Assembly (NCBI GenBank): GCA_019113825.1
Contig: DXGR01000042.1
Coordinates: 1-64,000, forward strand
Source of the DNA: Candidatus Stackebrandtia excrementipullorum
Lineage (GTDB): Bacteria > Actinomycetota > Actinomycetes > Mycobacteriales > Micromonosporaceae
Direction of reading: 5' to 3'
DNA length: 64,000 bases
This document shows positions 9,458 through 19,478 of the stretch, one piece after another. The first letter of the stretch is position 1. Each line of letters begins with the position of its first letter. Below the pieces are notes generated by a model. That model did not search any database. It saw nothing but the letters and a program-made list of their open reading frames with translations, and had not been told where the DNA came from. The position numbers and the translations under genes were made by a program.

Positions 9458-10612
9458 TCAATCGCAGCGCCACCCCCGCATGCGACCTCTGGGCACGATC
9501 ACCTTCGCCGACAGGAAAAGTATGACCAACCCGACGGCGGTAATGGTCAACACGAAAGCCTGGTCACGCATCTCCTTGCCCGGATCGTCGGGCAGAATCG
9601 GCGCCGCCGCCGGTGCGAGCGCAAGCTCCTCCATGTCCGTGAGCACAGTGGTCAATGCTCGGTACGGGTTGAGTTCACCGTGGCCGACGACCGCGTTCCA
9701 ACCGTCCGGCGGGTGGTTGGCCGTGACCGTTATCCGGTAGGCGATCTCGTCGGGGGTCGCGTCGGGATAGTAGGACTTGAGCAGCGCCGCCGTCGCCGAC
9801 ACGTAGGGCGCCGCGAAACTGGTGCCACCCTCATCGCGCCGTCCGTATCCCCCGCCGGAGGGCGCTGGGCCGTCGATCTCGGCGCCGGGAGCGGCGACGT
9901 CGACATAGTCACGAATGCTGGAGCTTTCCACATGGCCGCCATCGGGTCCGATGCCCGCGACGGCGATGACGTTGTCGTAGGCGGCGGGATATTCGCGGTT
10001 GCCGTCGGCGCCGGAGTTGCCCGCGGCGGCCACCACGACGACGCCTTCGTCGTGAGCACGTTTGATCGCGTTTTCGAGCGCGGTCGTGTGAATCGCCGTC
10101 AACGACAGGTTGATGACATCGGCGCCGTCGTCGATGGCCCGGTTGATGCCGTTCACGACCGGGATCACGGAGTCGCGGTGCGAGGAGCCTTCGATGCTCT
10201 CGATAACCCGGTACGACAGGATCTTCGCCCCGGGAGCAATGCCGTGAAACGGTGACGACCCGTCGGCTTTGCCCGCGATGATGCCGGCGACGAGGGTGCC
10301 GTGCGACGCCATGTCACAGCGCGGGCCCATCTCGTCCTCGGTGAAGTCGTAGGCACCGGCGACCTGGCCCTTCAAAATGGGATGTTCACCGACACCGGAG
10401 TCGATGACCGCGACCTTGACGCCTTCGCCCTGGGTCAGGGGCCAGATCCGTTCGGGCTGAAGCCTTTCCAACGGCCACGGTCGTTGTGGCATGGGTTCTT
10501 CGCGGAATTCGGGCTCGCAGTCCTCGGCGTATGCCGGGGAAGGCGCGAGAACAATCGACGACGCCGCGATCAGGATGATCGCCGTGAAACGGCCCAGCCG
10601 CCGCCAGAACAC
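9458..10612 (-). CDS. mycP: mycosin, S8 family serine protease of a type VII secretion locus
   Basis: 384 residues. Signal peptide at 1-29 (ends APSPAYA), subtilase domain, then a single C-terminal membrane helix (about 350-370) and a short basic tail: the layout of membrane-anchored mycosins. Catalytic triad visible: Asp71 in VIDSGVG, His104 in SHGTLVAG, Ser265 in GTSFAAP, with oxyanion AAGNSG. Starts at a GTG with AGGAGG nine bases upstream. It is the last gene of a three-gene unit behind a WXG-like protein and a hydrolase, so it probably processes or supports secretion of those partners. The EccB/EccC/EccD/EccE core is not in the window. Confidence 0.93.
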   Translation of the reverse strand: MFWRRLGRFTAIILIAASSIVLAPSPAYAEDCEPEFREEPMPQRPWPLERLQPERIWPLTQGEGVKVAVIDSGVGEHPILKGQVAGAYDFTEDEMGPRCDMASHGTLVAGIIAGKADGSSPFHGIAPGAKILSYRVIESIEGSSHRDSVIPVVNGINRAIDDGADVINLSLTAIHTTALENAIKRAHDEGVVVVAAAGNSGADGNREYPAAYDNVIAVAGIGPDGGHVESSSIRDYVDVAAPGAEIDGPAPSGGGYGRRDEGGTSFAAPYVSATAALLKSYYPDATPDEIAYRITVTANHPPDGWNAVVGHGELNPYRALTTVLTDMEELALAPAAAPILPDDPGKEMRDQAFVLTITAVGLVILFLSAKVIVPRGRMRGWRCD

Positions 10613-10665
10613 CGAAGGTCACCTCCTGGTCAGTGGTGGAGCCGCCGATCCGGCTCCACCGGCGT

Positions 10666-12312
10666 TCAATTCGACACCGGTTGTGGTGCCCCGTCTTGAC
10701 GCCCGTGCGGAACCTGGTCGTATTGGCCGGTGATGATGTTGGCCATGTGGCCGCGTGCTTCGTTGTCGGCGTCCCAGTAGCCGGAGTGGCCGCCGTCGGA
10801 TGCCGGGAACACGCGCCCGCCGAAGTCGTGGTCGATCGGGTCGTTGCCGTGGATCTGCGATACCCAACGGATCGAGTCGTCGGACGACCTGGTCGCCCAC
10901 ACGTTCTCCGCGTCTAGTCCTATGTAGTCTGCCGCGGTGTTGCTCGCGGAGAACCCGCCACCGGGGCTGGCCACCTGGACGAGGTTGTCGATCTGAAGAT
11001 CGTGATTGTGTGCGGCGTATCCGATGGTGGAGGCCCCGTAACTGTGTCCCATCAGCGTGTTGATGGACGGAGCTCCCTCGTGTGTGGCCCTCAAACCCTG
11101 TTGGAAGTTCGCCAGATCGGCCCCGGCGTCCTCGTAATAGTGGTCGAAGATGGCGTTGGGTACGACACGGTTCGGGGCGTCGTATCCGAGCCAGGCGACG
11201 GCCGCGGTGCTCTTGTCGGGCATGACACCGGCGGCGTCGGACTGCATCGCCATCGACCGCGACACGATGCTCTCCAGCCCCTCGGCGTCGGCGCCGGTGC
11301 CGGGCACGAAGGTCACAACATGGTCGGCGGTGTCCGGGTTACCGACCGCGATGACGGCTTGACCGTCGGCAGCGGAATCGTAGTCCAACAGGTACAACTG
11401 TTCGGCGGAATCGGTGCGCCCCAACTGCCCCTGAATGTGGTCGAGGTTTTCGAGCCTCGTGTTGACGTCACGCAGCTCCCGCTGCGCCTGGGTGGCCTCG
11501 TAAGCCTGCACGTCGTGCGGCGAATAACTTTGCCGCCGCAGGTCGCGGACCCGTTCCTCCAGTTCCGTCCGCTGGCCGGTCAGGGTTCCGCGTTCGGCGT
11601 CCATCCCGAGCCGATTCGCCTGGTCACGTGCCGTCGCGGGGACACCGTCCAGCGCGCCGATCTCGTGGGGTCGTGAAGTGATCAGCTGTTCCTGCTGTTC
11701 CAGCGACAGGTCATCCCACCACTGCTTGACCTGCTGCGGGTTGGAACCCTCCGGCGGAACCTCACCCGTGCTTTGTGTACCTGCCATGCGGACGTTGGTG
11801 GCTCCGGTCAGGGCCACGAGTTCGCTTTGAGCGCGCTGGTCGGCGGTGTTGGCGCGCATCACGGCGTCTCTGAGATAACCGGCGACCTGTTGAGCGCGTT
11901 GTTGTGCGGCGGCGACGGCGGCCGGCGACGGGTTGCTCCCCAGAGCGGACCAGTTGACGTGCACGGAACCGTCCTCGCCGACGTGCCCGGGGATCTGGGG
12001 CGCCATCGCGACGGCAGACTCGAGCATCTGCTTGGACGCGTCGATCTCACCGGCCAACGTGGAGACCACGTGGTCGACTCTACCGTACGACTGTGCCGTG
12101 TTTCCGAAGTCCTGCGTGTGTGTGGCGAGTCGGTGAGACGCCGCGTCGGAGTCGGCTCCAACCCAGGCGGCTGTCAGCCCCACCCGGTGTCGGTCGGTGT
12201 CGGCGCCGTACTGTTCCAGTTCACGAGCCAGCTTGCGGGCACCGTCTGCAGTGGTCCTCAGCGAGGCCGAGTCGGCCTGACGCAACTGTTGGAACGACAC
12301 CATGGCCGTCAT
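10666..12312 (-). CDS. putative secreted alpha/beta hydrolase with WXG-like N-terminus (DUF1023-type)
   Basis: 548 residues. The N-terminal about 120 residues are helical and look like a WXG/ESX-substrate domain (LTAAWVGADSDAASHRL; W where the turn is expected). The middle is charged and coiled-coil-like. The C-terminal half is an alpha/beta hydrolase with nucleophile motif GHSYG near residue 422 and the V(T)FVPGTGAD strand of DUF1023 proteins; possible acid and base are in DFGGR and DGGHSGYWD. The start overlaps the stop of the upstream WXG-like gene (ATGA) and the mycosin follows. Probable function: a lipase/esterase-like type VII effector acting outside the cell. The substrate is unknown. 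Confidence 0.8.
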   Translation of the reverse strand: MTAMVSFQQLRQADSASLRTTADGARKLARELEQYGADTDRHRVGLTAAWVGADSDAASHRLATHTQDFGNTAQSYGRVDHVVSTLAGEIDASKQMLESAVAMAPQIPGHVGEDGSVHVNWSALGSNPSPAAVAAAQQRAQQVAGYLRDAVMRANTADQRAQSELVALTGATNVRMAGTQSTGEVPPEGSNPQQVKQWWDDLSLEQQEQLITSRPHEIGALDGVPATARDQANRLGMDAERGTLTGQRTELEERVRDLRRQSYSPHDVQAYEATQAQRELRDVNTRLENLDHIQGQLGRTDSAEQLYLLDYDSAADGQAVIAVGNPDTADHVVTFVPGTGADAEGLESIVSRSMAMQSDAAGVMPDKSTAAVAWLGYDAPNRVVPNAIFDHYYEDAGADLANFQQGLRATHEGAPSINTLMGHSYGASTIGYAAHNHDLQIDNLVQVASPGGGFSASNTAADYIGLDAENVWATRSSDDSIRWVSQIHGNDPIDHDFGGRVFPASDGGHSGYWDADNEARGHMANIITGQYDQVPHGRQDGAPQPVSN

Positions 12313-12620
12313 CCTCTCCCCGACAGCTGATGGGTGAAGGCACCGAAGTTTTGTGCCTGTCTGCCGTCGTTCATCGCGTGGTTACCGGCCGCCAGGACCA
12401 CCCGGTCGGCCGTGCGCTGCGATTCCAGCGCAAGGTTGCCCGCCAAGTGCTCCAACCGTTCCAGGGTCTGTCGCAGGGTGGAGACGGAGGCGAAACCGTC
12501 GTTGCCGGTGCACCCCTGACACAGGTTTTTGGACATGCTGTGGACGTAGGACTCCGCGTCCTGTCCTACGGTGCGGATCCGGGCACCTAGATTCCGCACC
12601 TCATGCTCACTGATCTGCAT
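12309..12620 (-). CDS. small helical WXG100/EspC-like protein
   Basis: 103 residues, predicted all-helical, without signal peptide. There is a turn region with two cysteines (CQGCTGNDGFASV) where WXG proteins have their bend. Length and position at the head of a hydrolase-mycosin operon fit a WXG100 or EspC-like secretion partner, although no clear Trp-x-Gly is present. AAAGG lies seven bases before the ATG. It is coupled to the hydrolase by an ATGA overlap. The likely promoter is in 12621-12815, the intergenic stretch shared with the lipoprotein gene. Confidence 0.65.
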   Translation of the reverse strand: MQISEHEVRNLGARIRTVGQDAESYVHSMSKNLCQGCTGNDGFASVSTLRQTLERLEHLAGNLALESQRTADRVVLAAGNHAMNDGRQAQNFGAFTHQLSGRG

Positions 12621-12815
12621 GTCGGGACCTTTCAGCCATGGACGGTGGCAGTGGGTAAAGCCACTCTAGAGCGATTTGGACCTTAGCGGAAGACCCAAAG
12701 CAAAACGATTTGAGTACTGGTATCCGGGCTCCGCTTTCCCGACGGCGGCGACGCACCACCGTGCAGCGTCATACACCCTCGGCGGCTTCCCCCGTCCGGC
12801 ACGTAACCGAGCGCA

Positions 12816-13463
12816 TCAACCACGCAAGGCGACCAGCTCTTCCATCAGTACCGACATCACATCCGTCAACGCCGACGTCGCCAACTTTTCGGCATCGTCG
12901 TTGGGGCACGGGAGTGTGCAACTCACGGACTGAACGACGAAGACGTGCGAAGCATCCAGGAACGCCCCCGCCGCGTTCTCCTCGAGATCGGACTCGATAC
13001 GGCAATACGCTCCCGCGTCGGTCTCCTCGACGTTGCCGACGAGGTCGTCGGCAAGCCCTTCGGACTCCTCGACCACTTCACAGACATCGGCTTGACCGTC
13101 CGTTTCCACAATCAACAGTGGAACGGCGTGAAGATCGTTCTCCGACAAAACCCTCGCCTCGATCGACACCGTGATCGCCTCGAGCCCTTCGATCCAGCAG
13201 GCACCGTTCTGGTTGGGAATCCCCGCCAGGTTTTCGTCGATCCCCGCGGCGACCGCCTCGCACAACGCAGCCTGTGCCGCATCGTCCAACGGGCCGGCGG
13301 CGAACCGCTCGTCGTTGTCGAGGACCTCCTGAACGGCGGCGACCTCCTCGGGGTCCGCCGACCGCTCGTCGGGATCCGACCCGCCGCAGGCGGCCGCAAA
13401 CGACAGCATCGCCGCGCATACCCCGATGGACAGCAGCCTGGAAGCATGGGTTCGTATCGTCAC
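12816..13463 (-). CDS. DUF3558-like lipoprotein
   Basis: 215 residues with a signal peptide ending in a lipobox (LSFAAAC), then an acidic linker and a mature domain with several paired cysteines (ALCEAV, GACWIEG, ADVCEVV, AYCRIE, SCTLPC). This pattern resembles the DUF3558 lipoprotein family common in Actinobacteria, whose function is not established. It would sit on the outer face of the membrane. A second copy of the theme is at 29027-29659, with the shared segment FAAGPLD/FAEEPLD followed by a cysteine. It lies upstream of the ESX-like operon on the same strand, with about 195 bases between. Confidence 0.75.
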   Translation of the reverse strand: MTIRTHASRLLSIGVCAAMLSFAAACGGSDPDERSADPEEVAAVQEVLDNDERFAAGPLDDAAQAALCEAVAAGIDENLAGIPNQNGACWIEGLEAITVSIEARVLSENDLHAVPLLIVETDGQADVCEVVEESEGLADDLVGNVEETDAGAYCRIESDLEENAAGAFLDASHVFVVQSVSCTLPCPNDDAEKLATSALTDVMSVLMEELVALRG

Positions 13464-13621
13464 CGCGGCTCACCTTTCTCGGTTGCATCGGCTCCCAACC
13501 GTGGAGCCGCAGGCGACTATATCTACAGGTGTCCATGGCTCGTCAAGCATGTGGACGGCACCGTGAATCGGTCACCGTGTGGCCTCACCGAACCGCCGCA
13601 CACGACGTGGGCGTCGCGCCT

Positions 13622-14608
13622 CTACGCCGAATCGCGCTCGATCAACGTCGCCGGGAACACAACGCGCTGCGGCTCCCGTTTCTCGTCGTTGATGCGCTGG
13701 AGAAGCAGCTCCCCGGCGGTTTTCCCGTGTTCACGGGAGGCCGTGGCCATGGTGGTCAGTCTCGGCGAGACCATGGCGGCGGCCTCGATGTCGTCGAAGC
13801 CGACCACGGCGAGATCTTCGGGCACGCCCAGGCCCGCGTCCTTGGCGCCGTAGACGGCACCGATGGCGACGACGTCGTTGACGCAGACGATCGCGTCGGG
13901 TGGTTCGGAAAGCTCCATAAGAGTGGCGACGCCGCGGTTACCGCCCTCGAGGCTTACCGACTCCTCCACGACAAGCTCGGGTGTGTCCCCGACAACGTCC
14001 CGGTATCCGTCCACACGCAACTGTGCCGTTGCGTCGTCATCGTCGGACGTGATGAACGCGATGCGCCGGTACCCCTTGTCGCGCAGATATTGTGCGGCGG
14101 CCGCACCGGATTCCCGGTCCGCGTTGGTGACCACGTCGAAGCGGCCACCGGGCAAGTCCGCGCCGAGAACGACCAGCGGTATTCCCGAGTCCAGCACGGG
14201 TTGGATGTCCGCAGTCGTCTTCCCGACACCGGAGATGACGACGCCGTCGGCCCGGGTACCCATCTGGCGCAGTACCTCGCGCTCGGTGCCCGGATCGCCG
14301 TCGGTGCTGGTGACGATGCAGTGGTACCCGGCCGGCGCGAGCGTGTCCTGAAGGCCTCGTGCGGCGGCGGTGTAGAACGGGTTGGTGATGTCGGGAACGA
14401 CCAGCCCGACGGTGTTGGTGCGGCGGGCTCGCATGCTGCGGGCCAGTTCGTTCGGCCGGTAATCGAGCTCCTCGATGATGGCCATGACCTTGGCGCGCGT
14501 GGCCTCCGACACGGGACGCCGCGAACTAAGCACATGGGACACCGTGGTGACACTGACCCCGGCCTTGGCCGCTACGTCGGTGATACCGACACGGTCACGA
14601 CGTGCCAC
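13622..14608 (-). CDS. LacI-family transcriptional regulator
   Basis: 328 residues. N-terminal LacI helix-turn-helix (ITDVAAKAGVSVTTVSHVL) with hinge helix (RPNELARSMR), then a periplasmic-binding-like sensor domain (VGLVVPDITNPFY, later VGFDDIEAA). Normal length for the family. GTG start with AAAGGAG upstream. It is monocistronic in appearance. No carbohydrate operon lies beside it; the nearest neighbour on the same strand is a secreted beta-helix protein about 0.5 kb upstream. A weak inverted repeat (CGCAA-N6-TTGCG, 14671-14686) in its upstream region could be an autoregulatory operator, but it is short. The effector is unknown. Confidence 0.92.
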   Translation of the reverse strand: MARRDRVGITDVAAKAGVSVTTVSHVLSSRRPVSEATRAKVMAIIEELDYRPNELARSMRARRTNTVGLVVPDITNPFYTAAARGLQDTLAPAGYHCIVTSTDGDPGTEREVLRQMGTRADGVVISGVGKTTADIQPVLDSGIPLVVLGADLPGGRFDVVTNADRESGAAAAQYLRDKGYRRIAFITSDDDDATAQLRVDGYRDVVGDTPELVVEESVSLEGGNRGVATLMELSEPPDAIVCVNDVVAIGAVYGAKDAGLGVPEDLAVVGFDDIEAAAMVSPRLTTMATASREHGKTAGELLLQRINDEKREPQRVVFPATLIERDSA

Positions 14609-15006
14609 TGGTCACCACTCCTTTAACGTCTCGATCGGTTACAAGCCGTTCATCGTCGACTCTACCGGTTCGCAATACGATTTGCGTTCCATAGCAGCTG
14701 CCGAGTCCCATCCTGCCCAACACTCGTAATCGACACGCACGACGCGCCCGCACGGTTGCACTCGCACCGCATAAAACCGCACATCGACCGGCAACCCACT
14801 CCCGTCGCCACCACTTCGACCCCCCTCGGGCTTCACACAACGCCGCTCATTCGGAAGAAGCCAGAACCAACATGGGCTTGACCATAAAACAGGACATATG
14901 GGCGGTTTCGCCACCCCCTCCGGTGCGACATGCGGCACACCCCCGCCAATGCGCGCCACCCGAACAACCACCACCGTCCACACACCACCCGCCTGCGGGG
15001 GAGACC
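14609..15006. other. intergenic region, no gene seen
   Basis: About 400 bases between the LacI regulator and the terminator of the beta-helix gene. The ORFs reported here have no recognisable similarity, low third-position GC bias and no ribosome sites. It should hold the promoter of the LacI gene. Apart from the weak inverted repeat at 14671-14686, nothing stands out. Confidence 0.6.
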
Positions 15007-15042
15007 CCTGCCCGGATGAACCGATCGGCTCATCCGGGCAGG
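15007..15042 (-). terminator. stem-loop terminator after the beta-helix protein gene
   Basis: A perfect 13-base inverted repeat (CCTGCCCGGATGA with its complement, 10-base loop) lies about 70 bases past the stop of the minus-strand gene ending at 15110. There is no clear T-run, as is common for high-GC actinobacterial terminators. Confidence 0.75.
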
Positions 15043-15109
15043 TGCGCATCGCGGCCGGGCATTACCCGATGCGCACACGTGCAGGTCTAACCCCTGCACA
15101 CGGTCCGTT

Positions 15110-16201
15110 CTATGTGTTCCCCCAGGTCTTCACACGGTCTTGCCCCTTGTTGTCACAACCGGAACCACCGGTGGTGTACCGGTCTCCATACACGTACGCC
15201 CAGTTGCCCACAACGCTTCCGTCGTAACCGGAGATGTTGTCGTTGTTGTAAAACTTGTTGCCGTGCGAGGCACATTCACGGGCCTGATCGTTCTGATCCG
15301 CACACCACTGGTGGCAGAACCAATCCGAGTACTGCGCCCTCACACCCGTCCGCTTGAACGAGTTGTCGTAGAAGCTGTTGTTGTTGCTGTCGTTGCGGAC
15401 CCGGACCGGATCACCACTGATGTATTCGAAGCGGCTGTCGAAAACCTTGTTGCCGTTGCTGTGGTGCGCAGCGTAGACACCATGCATCATGCCCCCGTTG
15501 GGCGCGGCGTTCTCGATATTGGTGAAGGTGATGTTGCGGAACGTGTTGTTGCTGGAGTTCCACAGGTTGATGGCACCGTAACCGGGGTTGCCACCGGTGT
15601 GTTTGCTACCGATGTTCGAAAACCACATGTTCTCGACGGTGTTCTTATTCAAGCCGACACCATCGGCCCGCACCATGCCGTTGACGGTCTTGGTCTTGCC
15701 GCGGAACTGCAAACCGCCGCTGCTGTAGTCCTGAACCTTCAGACCGTAGAAGTGCAGATTCGCGTTTCCGCCGTCCTCACCGGCGGGCGTGGAGGCGGAA
15801 AACCAGTAGCCGTTCTTGTTGTTGCCGCTGAAAACCGGTCGACTGTCGGACTTGAGCCGCTTGAAGGTGATGGAGTGCCCGGGCACGGTGAACTGCCACT
15901 TGGTGGTCCCGGCGACGTAGGTGCCCTTGTCGATGAGGACTTCGACGTCGGTGGTGGGCTTGGCTTTCACGAGCGCCTGCTCGGCACCCTCCAGCGACGC
16001 CACCGCCTTGGCGAGCGTGCTGCCGTCGTTCTTGTCGGACCCCTTGGTCGACATGTACACCTTGTACGGTCCGTCGGCAGCGGTGACCGTGTCGGTCGTC
16101 GTTTCGGCCGATGCGACATAGGCGGAGCCGGTGAAAACCAAGGCCACCGCCGCCACGACGGAGGCGAGTGCGACTACTCGTTTGCGCATGGACGGCACCA
16201 T
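15110..16201 (-). CDS. secreted right-handed beta-helix protein (pectate-lyase-like fold)
   Basis: 363 residues with a Sec signal peptide (hydrophobic stretch VVALASVVAAVALVFTGSAYV, cleavage near ASA). The mature part starts with the YKVYMSTKGSDKNDGST block typical of secreted parallel beta-helix enzymes. Asn-rich repeats follow (NNTFRNITFTNIEN, NSNNNSFYDNSF-like), as in pectate lyase and polysaccharide lyase folds. The C-terminus has four to five cysteines that could form disulfides. No specific catalytic motif could be assigned, so substrate and reaction are open; polysaccharide binding or cleavage outside the cell is the family expectation. GAGGAGG is just upstream of the ATG. Monocistronic, with a strong terminator downstream. 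Confidence 0.8.
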   Translation of the reverse strand: MVPSMRKRVVALASVVAAVALVFTGSAYVASAETTTDTVTAADGPYKVYMSTKGSDKNDGSTLAKAVASLEGAEQALVKAKPTTDVEVLIDKGTYVAGTTKWQFTVPGHSITFKRLKSDSRPVFSGNNKNGYWFSASTPAGEDGGNANLHFYGLKVQDYSSGGLQFRGKTKTVNGMVRADGVGLNKNTVENMWFSNIGSKHTGGNPGYGAINLWNSSNNTFRNITFTNIENAAPNGGMMHGVYAAHHSNGNKVFDSRFEYISGDPVRVRNDSNNNSFYDNSFKRTGVRAQYSDWFCHQWCADQNDQARECASHGNKFYNNDNISGYDGSVVGNWAYVYGDRYTTGGSGCDNKGQDRVKTWGNT

Positions 16202-16446
16202 ATGGCCTCCTCAAGTCCACGAGCAAGGCTTGAGATGGTGACTTTTACCGGCCGGCAGGACCATCGCCCACAAAACCCCGCGTTTCCGCAGGTCGGACAC
16301 CGCTTAGCGGACAGTACCGCCATCGGCACGGCCGTTTTCATGGATGTTTTATGGCCCCACCACCGACCACTTAACACAGATTTAACAACAGTCCGATCGT
16401 CACCACACGCCTCGCGACCACCGCGTCGACGGCTCGCATTCATCCA

Positions 16447-18571
16447 TTGTGCACAAAGGTGCACATCGCGCTCGATTGCGCGATACTGGAAACCGTGACC
16501 GACCTGATGCGCGACCCGGCACTTGCCGTCGTGGTCACCCTCGTCGCCACCGTCGTTGCAACGCTCACATGGCTCTACCCACGAAAACCACGGCCGACCG
16601 CCGCACGGCTCACACCCTCCGAAATCGAGGAGCAACTGGCCACACTGTCACATACCGTTACGCGCCATTGGCGTCAACAACTGCCGAAGCAGGGCCTGGA
16701 CCCCGCAGCAGACCTACCCGTCCGACCCGGTTGGAGCGCCGACGTGGACACGGCGTCGCCCAGCCTCGACGTCATGTTCGGCGGCGCCATCTCCGGGCAC
16801 ATCCGACGCCTGCATCTGACGGGACGGACCACCACCACCGCCGCAGGCGACTTCCTGACTTTGCCCACCCGGCAACTGGTCGTCTTGGGCCGCCCCGGGG
16901 CGGGGAAGTCGGTACTGGCGGGCCTGTTGGCGCGTGACCTGCAAGGCAAGCGCCGACAACTCGGGCGACGGGTTCCCGTGGTGTTCACGGCCGCCGGCTG
17001 GCGCCCCCGGCCACGCCACTCACCTCTTGGATGGCCGACGTGTTGACGCTCGACTTCGGTATCGCTCGGGCCACCGCCCGACAGCTCATCGACCTCGGGG
17101 CCGTCATGCCGATCGTGGACGGACTGGACGAATGCGCAGACCCCGGCACCGCCGTCCGACAACTTCACGAATGGGCGCAGCGGGACACCCCGTTTGTCGT
17201 GACGTGCCGCAACCGTCCGTTCCTCGACGCCCACACCGATCACGGAGCACTCGCCCGGGCCGCAGTGGTCGAGCTTCGTCCACTGAACCCCGAAGACTCC
17301 CTGAACTATTTGGACCCGCATCGGGCCGCCCGCTGGGAAAAGGCCCGCGACAAGATCGAACAGAACGAGGCACTGGCCACAGTGCTGACCAGTCCTCTCA
17401 TGGTGAGCCTCGCCCGAGATCGCTACCGGCACATCCATCCCGATGAACTGTGCACCATGGATCAACCGGAGACGTTGTCCGAGGTCCTTCTCGACCAGTT
17501 CATACCCATGGCCTTTGCCGAAGAAACCGGTGAATATTCGGCCGCCAACGCCCACCGGTGGTTGACCTTCATCGCCGAACACCTGCACCGCCGCAACAGC
17601 GCACTCATCGCATGGTGAGAACTCCACCTACGGCACCGAGCGGCTTCCCGCTCGAAAACCGCACCTGAACACCGCCGGCCTTCGAACGCGCTGGTGGGAT
17701 TCAGGCTCGTTGATCACGGCCCTGGTTCCCAGCGGGTACTTCGGTGTGATCGTCGGGTCGATGGCCGGTTGGCAGGTCGGGTTGGGAGCCGCATGCCTTA
17801 CCCTGCTGGTCTTGGCCGCATTCTCCCAGCACCACATCAGGGTGTCGGTTCAGCCTTTCGACGGCAGCATCGACCCCGCCACGTCTCACGCCCTGGACCG
17901 CGCCCATACGTGGTCCCTCCTCGTTGCCACGGTCGGCGGCGGGCTTTTCATCGGCGCCGTGGTCGCATACGCCCTCTGGCTTGATGCGGGTCGGCCACGG
18001 GCGTGGGTATGGGGGTCACCACATGTTTGATGACGATGCTGTTTCTCGGTTTCAAGGCGGCCAGGCCCACCCGACTTCTCGAGGACATCACCTCGCAGCA
18101 AGAGCAGCTACACCACGCACAACACGATAAACGGTTTATCCTCATCGCGATGTCGGTGTGCACCGCAACGATATGCATCGGCGTGTGGACAACAGTGGCT
18201 TTCGTTCAAGGTCCCGTCATCGCGCTGAGCTTTCTCCCGTTGGCTGTTCCTTCGGCGCCATGGTCGGCCTCGCCGCAACGTACTCGGGGTCGGTGGAACC
18301 CGGGTTCCGCGCGCGTCCCGAGAGACCAGTCCCGTAGCCGCATACGCTGGCCGAATTGGCGCCGACAGCGTGGCTGCGACACCAGATCACCCGGCGGACG
18401 TTGGCTCGCAAAGGTCTACCTCCCAAGAACGTCATCGGGTTTCTTCAATCCGCCCACGAGCGCGGTGTGCTCCGGCAGACCGGAGGCCACTACCGGTTTC
18501 GGCACGCCCTCCTACAGGAGCACCTCGTCGACCGTGCCTCTGCCGACAAACCGGCGATACTCGACTCCTGA
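16447..18571 (+). pseudogene. decayed NACHT (STAND) NTPase membrane protein
   Basis: Pieces of one NACHT protein appear in order but in different frames. 16447-17046 has an N-terminal membrane helix and P-loop GRPGAGKS. After a frameshift near 17.02 kb, 17031-17618 continues (TSWMADVL, Walker B VMPIVDGLDE, VVTCRN). It ends at TGG-TGA, where relatives usually read WW. 17710-18030 and 18003-18250 carry hydrophobic membrane segments in two frames. 18356-18571 has the typical C-terminal block (GFLQSAHERGVLRQ, FRHALLQEHL). At least three lesions are needed to join them, so the gene is inactive unless there are sequence errors. Related STAND proteins act in signalling or defence; the role of this one is unknown. 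Confidence 0.8.
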
Positions 18572-18575
18572 ACGG

Positions 18576-19478
18576 TCACGACGACTTGTCGGCGTCGGCC
18601 AACAACATGAAGTAGCAGTCGTCGAGGTCGGTACTCTGCCTGGCGAACTCGGCGCCGGCCCTCGTCAACTCCGCCGCGACCGCCGTCGACGCCTCGCCGT
18701 CGACCGGAAACAGCACGGTTCTACCGGCCACGGGGGTGACGGTTCCGAAACGCGACAGATCCGGGACCGTGTCGCCCGAGATGACGAACTTCTCGGTGGC
18801 GGGCAACCGCTTCAACAGGTTCGGGACGGTGTCGGTGCCGACGATGTCGCCGTCGGACAACATGGCGACACGGTCGCTGAGAATCTGAGCCTCCGACATG
18901 TCGTGCGTGGTGATGAGGATCGACGTCTCGTCGCGAACGTCGGTGAGCATCTTCCACATCTGCCGCCGCGCGGCGGGATCGAGTGCGGTCGTGGGCTCGT
19001 CCAGCAGCAACAGCTTCGGCCTCGTCGCCAACGCCATGGCCAGGATGACGCGTCGCTGATAGCCGCCGGACAGTTTCTGTGCACGAACGTCCCTGCGGTC
19101 CCACAGGTCCAGCGCGGTCAGCAGTTCCCGGGTGCGGGCGGCGGCGGTTTTACGGTTGACACCCCGGGCGCGAAGATACAGGTCGACATGTTCACGAGGC
19201 GTGGTGAAGGGGTCGGGCGCAACGCCTTGCGGGACAAGGGCAAGAGTGCGTCGGACCGTCGCCGCGTCGGTGGCGACGTCGACGCCGTCGATGATCACGT
19301 CACCGCTGTCCGGCCGCAACAACGTACTCACAATGCTGGTCAACGTCGTTTTTCCGGCACCGTTCGGTCCGACCAGCGTGAGGATCTCGCCGCGTTCGAT
19401 GTCCATCGATACGCCGTTCAAGGCGACGACCTTGCCGAAACTCTTCGACACCGAACGTAGTTGGGCGACGTGGTTCAC
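18576..19478 (-). CDS. ABC transporter ATP-binding protein of the RiPP operon
   Basis: 300 residues. Walker A GPNGAGKTT, Q-loop VPQG, signature LSGGYQRR, Walker B LLLLDEPTT, H-loop ITTHD: a complete ABC ATPase of the DrrA/CcmA-like exporter type. It has a C-terminal extension of about 80 residues ending LADADKSS. It is the last gene of the minus-strand RiPP operon and overlaps the SDR stop (GTGA at 19475-19478), with its own GAGGAGG site. Its natural partner is the ABC-2 permease at 21527-22279, five genes earlier in the operon. Likely role: export of the mature peptide, or self-resistance. It converges with the NACHT pseudogene. Confidence 0.92.
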   Translation of the reverse strand: MNHVAQLRSVSKSFGKVVALNGVSMDIERGEILTLVGPNGAGKTTLTSIVSTLLRPDSGDVIIDGVDVATDAATVRRTLALVPQGVAPDPFTTPREHVDLYLRARGVNRKTAAARTRELLTALDLWDRRDVRAQKLSGGYQRRVILAMALATRPKLLLLDEPTTALDPAARRQMWKMLTDVRDETSILITTHDMSEAQILSDRVAMLSDGDIVGTDTVPNLLKRLPATEKFVISGDTVPDLSRFGTVTPVAGRTVLFPVDGEASTAVAAELTRAGAEFARQSTDLDDCYFMLLADADKSS

